NCBI GenBank assembly: GCA_049366815.1
Contig: JBMNCO010000093.1
Coordinates: 1 to 8,313 of the forward strand
Source: CAYNYM01 sp049366815
GTDB taxonomy: Bacteria; Desulfobacterota; DSM-4660; Desulfatiglandales; HGW-15
Reading direction: 5' to 3'
DNA: 8,313 nt
The translations under genes were made by a program, and so were the position numbers. Below, in pieces: positions 5,849 through 8,313 of the stretch. How positions within the stretch are numbered: the first letter of the stretch is position 1; the number at the start of each line of letters is the position of its first letter. Below the pieces are notes generated by a model, which was not told the DNA's origin, searched no databases, and saw only the letters and a program-made list of their open reading frames with translations.

Positions 5849-7513
5849 ATGCCCGACGAAAATGGAATCGTGCTGAAACACAGGAAGCGGCCTTCTCTAA
5901 AAAAGGAGTCCCACGGCAAGGCGTTGACGACTGAAGCGATGCGCAAGGTCATCGACGTGGAAAAGGACTTTTTTGATTTCTCGCCGGCCGGGCACCTCGC
6001 TCTCGACAAAGACGGCCGCATAACGGCCGCCAACCTCACGGCGGCGGCCATGCTTGGGGTTCCCCGTGGCGAAATCTTGGGCCTGCCCTTTTACCAGTTC
6101 GTAGACAGCGAAGACCGCGACACACTCGATCTCCACATAAGAAGCCTTTTGAAGCACAAACGCCCCCGGTCCTGCGAAGTGAGAATCATCTCGCAAAAAA
6201 ACAGTCTGTTGTGGATACGGCTCGAAAGTATATTTGATCACGATAGAAGGGGCGTGTTCGCCGGCCGCATGATTCTTATCGACATAACCCAACAGAAACA
6301 ACTTGAAGAAGACCTGGCGGAGCGCGAAGAACGCCTCCGCATGGTTATTGACGGCGCCGATCTGGGAGCCTGGGATCGCACCTTCGAGCCCGATACCATC
6401 ATTTGGAACCGCCGTCTCTATGAGCTGCTCGGCCGGGACCCGGAAGGTCCCCCGATCAATGGGGAGACCTTCTTCGAATACATCCACCACGAGGACATCG
6501 ATCGGGTGCGAAAACACCTGAGTCAAAGTCTTCTGGAGAGTTCCAAATTTACTGAAGAATTCCGCGTCGTCAGGGAAGACGGAGAAATTCGCTGGCTTGG
6601 AGCATCCGCCCGCCTACAGAGGGACGAGAAGGGTCGACCGGTCCGCATGTCCGGGATCAATATGGACATCACGGACAAGAAGAAAATGGAGGCGTCGCTT
6701 CGTCGTTCCCAAAAGGATTTGGAGCAACTGGTGCAGGAGCGAGCCCTCGAACTGGAGGCCCGTACGCTTGCCTTGGCAAACGAGATCTCCAGGCGGAAGA
6801 AATACGAGTATGAACTCAGGGCAGCGGCTGAAAAAATCATAGGGGACAACAAAGAGCGCCGGCGCTTCTCGAAAAGGCTCGTTGAACTGCTGGAGAAGGA
6901 ACGAAGAGACATCGCCGGCGCCCTGCACGACGATGTGGGACAAATCTTGGCCATCACATCGATTCGTCTGGAATTGCTAAAAAATGAGATGCCAAAAGAC
7001 TCCCGGCATATGGCCGGCGAAATCGACCGTATTCAGACGACTATTCGCGATTGTATGGAACACATTCGAGGACTCTCCCGGGAACTCCGGCCGACCATCC
7101 TGGACAACCTGGGCCTGCAAGTGGCTGTCGAAAACCTTATTGAAAAGATCCGGGGCAACGGCACAATCGATGTGAAGCTTTTCATGAAGGACATTCCTGA
7201 GCGCATGAAATCGGAAAACAAATTGGCCATATACCGTATCATCCAGGAAAGCCTGACCAACGCCATCAAGCACGCGGAAGCAAAGCGGATTTTTGTCAAC
7301 CTGGTAAAGAAGGCAGAAAGTATCGCCCTCACCGTGGAGGACGACGGCATCGGATTCGATCCTGCCAAGACGCATTCGAAAGAGGAAACGGATCAACACC
7401 TGGGTATTGACATCATGAAAGAACGGGCGAGCCAAGTGCTCGGAAGTCTCCGTGTTGAAACCCGGCCCGGCAAAGGGACCATGGTGAGTGCTGAAATACC
7501 CATCGCTGAATGA
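5849..7513 (+). CDS. Cytoplasmic PAS-PAS sensor histidine kinase (HisKA_3/NarX-type)
   Basis: This kinase should sense a cytoplasmic signal, autophosphorylate on His and pass the phosphate to a response regulator. The 554 residues contain no membrane segment. After a basic N-terminus come PAS 1 (about 35-148: SPAGHLALDKDGRITAAN to ILIDITQQKQLEED) and PAS 2 of the PAS_3 type (about 160-282: DLGAWD, EFRVVREDGEIRWL, GINMDITDKKK). A coiled coil (about 283-345) leads to the HisKA_3 helix LLEKERRDIAGALHDDVGQI with phosphoacceptor His360. The ATPase domain has N-box IIQESLTNAIKHA (464-476), DDGIGFD (498-504) and the NarX/NarQ-like HLGIDIMKERA (517-527). No heme or flavin motif is obvious, so the ligand is unknown. 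ATG 5849 is the first start after an in-frame stop at 5843-5845, but its ribosome binding site (GTGAG) is weak; Met31 is an alternative. The regulator gene follows after 85 bp. Confidence 0.92.
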   Translation: MPDENGIVLKHRKRPSLKKESHGKALTTEAMRKVIDVEKDFFDFSPAGHLALDKDGRITAANLTAAAMLGVPRGEILGLPFYQFVDSEDRDTLDLHIRSLLKHKRPRSCEVRIISQKNSLLWIRLESIFDHDRRGVFAGRMILIDITQQKQLEEDLAEREERLRMVIDGADLGAWDRTFEPDTIIWNRRLYELLGRDPEGPPINGETFFEYIHHEDIDRVRKHLSQSLLESSKFTEEFRVVREDGEIRWLGASARLQRDEKGRPVRMSGINMDITDKKKMEASLRRSQKDLEQLVQERALELEARTLALANEISRRKKYEYELRAAAEKIIGDNKERRRFSKRLVELLEKERRDIAGALHDDVGQILAITSIRLELLKNEMPKDSRHMAGEIDRIQTTIRDCMEHIRGLSRELRPTILDNLGLQVAVENLIEKIRGNGTIDVKLFMKDIPERMKSENKLAIYRIIQESLTNAIKHAEAKRIFVNLVKKAESIALTVEDDGIGFDPAKTHSKEETDQHLGIDIMKERASQVLGSLRVETRPGKGTMVSAEIPIAE

Positions 7514-7568
7514 AATTTCATAGAAAAAAGTTTGAGTTATCCGCTTTTTTTGAACCATCTGTTTCAAA
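7511..7568 (+). promoter_or_regulatory. Palindrome and hairpin between kinase and regulator genes
   Basis: TGAAATTTCA (7511-7520) is a perfect 10-bp palindrome that begins with the kinase stop codon. TTTGAA (7549-7554) and TTCAAA (7563-7568) form a second inverted repeat with an 8-base loop. Both share a GAAA/TTTC character. They could be binding sites controlling a separate regulator promoter, or RNA structures that set the ratio of the two proteins. AT-rich spacers give such repeats by chance fairly often. Confidence 0.3.
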
Positions 7569-7583
7569 CATCCCGGATCGCAT

Positions 7584-7588
7584 GAGGA
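7584..7588 (+). promoter_or_regulatory. Ribosome binding site of the response regulator
   Basis: GAGGA ends 10 bases before ATG 7599, a slightly long but usual spacing. It supports the ATG that begins MSKKTKVLIV. Confidence 0.6.
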
Positions 7589-7598
7589 CGATTGAACC

Positions 7599-8258
7599 AT
7601 GTCCAAGAAAACAAAGGTATTGATCGTTGACGACCATTCGGTGGTTCTGGAGGGGATCCGGAAAACGCTTGAATGGGAGCCGGATTTTGAAGTGGTCGGC
7701 GAGGCCCGAAATGGCGCCGAGGCCCTGAATCTGGCAAAGTCCCTCCAACCGGATTTGATCATCATCGACATCGCCATGCCCGGCATGAACGGGATCGAGG
7801 CATGCCGACGGATCAGCGAGGCGGATGAAGACATCCGGTTCATCGTATTCAGCATGTTCAAGGACAAAGAATACATCATACCCCTCTTTCGCACAGGAAT
7901 TTCGGCCTATGTCCTCAAAGACGAGCCCGTGTCCGATCTTCAACAGGCCCTCCGAACGGTTCGCGCCGGCGGAAATTTTTACAGCAGCCAGGTCCGCAGG
8001 GTCATCCAAGATCATTTGATTGAACTGGAACGCACAAAGGAAACAGGAGAAACGGAGAACGAGGTCGAACGGCTCAGCAATCGTGAAAAGGAAATCTTTC
8101 CCCTCCTGGCCAATGGGCTGAGCATCAAAAATATCGCCGATCGTCTTTTCATCAGCCCCAAGACCGTGGAGACCCACAAGTACAACATCCTGCAGAAACT
8201 GGGTCTAAATTCAATCGTGGAACTCACCAAGATAGCGATAAAAAGGAAGTTGATCTAG
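7599..8258 (+). CDS. NarL/FixJ-family response regulator (receiver + LuxR-type HTH)
   Basis: This DNA-binding regulator is presumably phosphorylated by the HisKA_3 kinase encoded just upstream. The 219-residue length is standard for the family. The receiver domain (about 5-122) has the acidic pair Asp11/Asp12, phosphoacceptor Asp57 (LIIIDIAMPGMNG), switch Ser85 (FIVFSMF) and Lys107 (YVLKDEP). A linker leads to the LuxR-type helix-turn-helix (about 157-219): RLSNREKEIFPLLANGLSIK, then NIADRLFISPKTVETHKYNI, in which the recognition helix lies around SPKTVETHKYNILQKLG. All phosphorylation residues are present. The pairing rests on gene order, strand and the known preference of HisKA_3 kinases for NarL-type regulators. 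The 85-bp gap means translational coupling is unlikely, though co-transcription is possible. Targets cannot be read from the sequence. Confidence 0.95.
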   Translation: MSKKTKVLIVDDHSVVLEGIRKTLEWEPDFEVVGEARNGAEALNLAKSLQPDLIIIDIAMPGMNGIEACRRISEADEDIRFIVFSMFKDKEYIIPLFRTGISAYVLKDEPVSDLQQALRTVRAGGNFYSSQVRRVIQDHLIELERTKETGETENEVERLSNREKEIFPLLANGLSIKNIADRLFISPKTVETHKYNILQKLGLNSIVELTKIAIKRKLI

Positions 8259-8260
8259 CT

Positions 8261-8284
8261 AGTGCTCATCCGGAAATGAGCATT
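8261..8284 (+). terminator. Hairpin after the response regulator
   Basis: TGCTCAT (8263-8269) pairs perfectly with ATGAGCA (8276-8282) around a 6-base loop. A G-U and an A-U pair extend the stem to 9 bp. It starts 2 bases after the regulator stop codon. No T-run follows, so it may stabilise the mRNA 3' end or be a Rho-associated end and not a classic intrinsic terminator. Confidence 0.4.
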
Positions 8285-8313
8285 CCCGGATTCGCGCTAA
8301 CAGCCCTCAGCGA

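Noticed and set aside
6977..7894. 305-codon minus-strand open frame across the kinase end and regulator start
   Set aside because: It runs antisense to two well-supported genes with intact catalytic motifs and has no recognisable domain.

Overview
The window looks like chromosomal DNA of a Gram-negative, moderately GC-rich bacterium, most likely a member of the former Deltaproteobacteria (Desulfobacterota). This is judged from the style of the DnaK and FtsH proteins, the sensor-kinase types and a sigma-32-like heat-shock promoter. No tRNA, rRNA, CRISPR array, insertion sequence or phage gene is visible.

Layout. (1) Bases 1-1086, + strand: a membrane sensor histidine kinase that enters from the left edge. 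Its reading frame is broken twice: in the HAMP domain near 293-299, and at the catalytic His box by a 5-bp tandem duplication at 429-438. (2) Bases 1087-1493: a stretch without an intact gene. It holds a 3' remnant of a sulfite-oxidase-like molybdopterin enzyme (about 1149-1295) and then a dnaK leader with a good sigma-32-type promoter. (3) Bases 1494-3410, +: complete dnaK. (4) Bases 3397-5337, -: complete ftsH, convergent with dnaK. The two coding ends overlap by 14 bp, and that overlap is itself an inverted repeat bounded by the two stop codons. (5) Bases 5338-5848: about 510 bp without an intact gene, holding the divergent upstream regions of ftsH and the next kinase, a possible PAS-domain remnant and a strong inverted repeat. 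(6) Bases 5849-7513, +: a soluble PAS-PAS-HisKA_3 histidine kinase. (7) Bases 7599-8258, +: a NarL/FixJ-type response regulator, presumably its partner. (8) Bases 8259-8313: a hairpin and the window edge.

How the genes may work together. DnaK (Hsp70 foldase) and FtsH (membrane AAA+ protease) are two arms of protein quality control, and in E. coli both act in turnover of the heat-shock sigma factor. Their side-by-side placement here, with dnaK behind a sigma-32-like promoter, fits a stress locus, although grpE and dnaJ are absent from the window. The kinase and regulator pair at the right forms a cytoplasmic-sensing NarX/NarL-like phosphorelay whose signal and targets cannot be read from the sequence.

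The most unusual signal is in the left kinase. Its first frame break coincides with an in-phase U UUA AAC heptamer, the classic -1 slippery sequence, and its second creates an ATGA stop/start overlap exactly inside the His box. Simple gene decay or sequence error is the default explanation, but both breaks sit on signals that ribosomes are known to use for recoding or coupled re-initiation.
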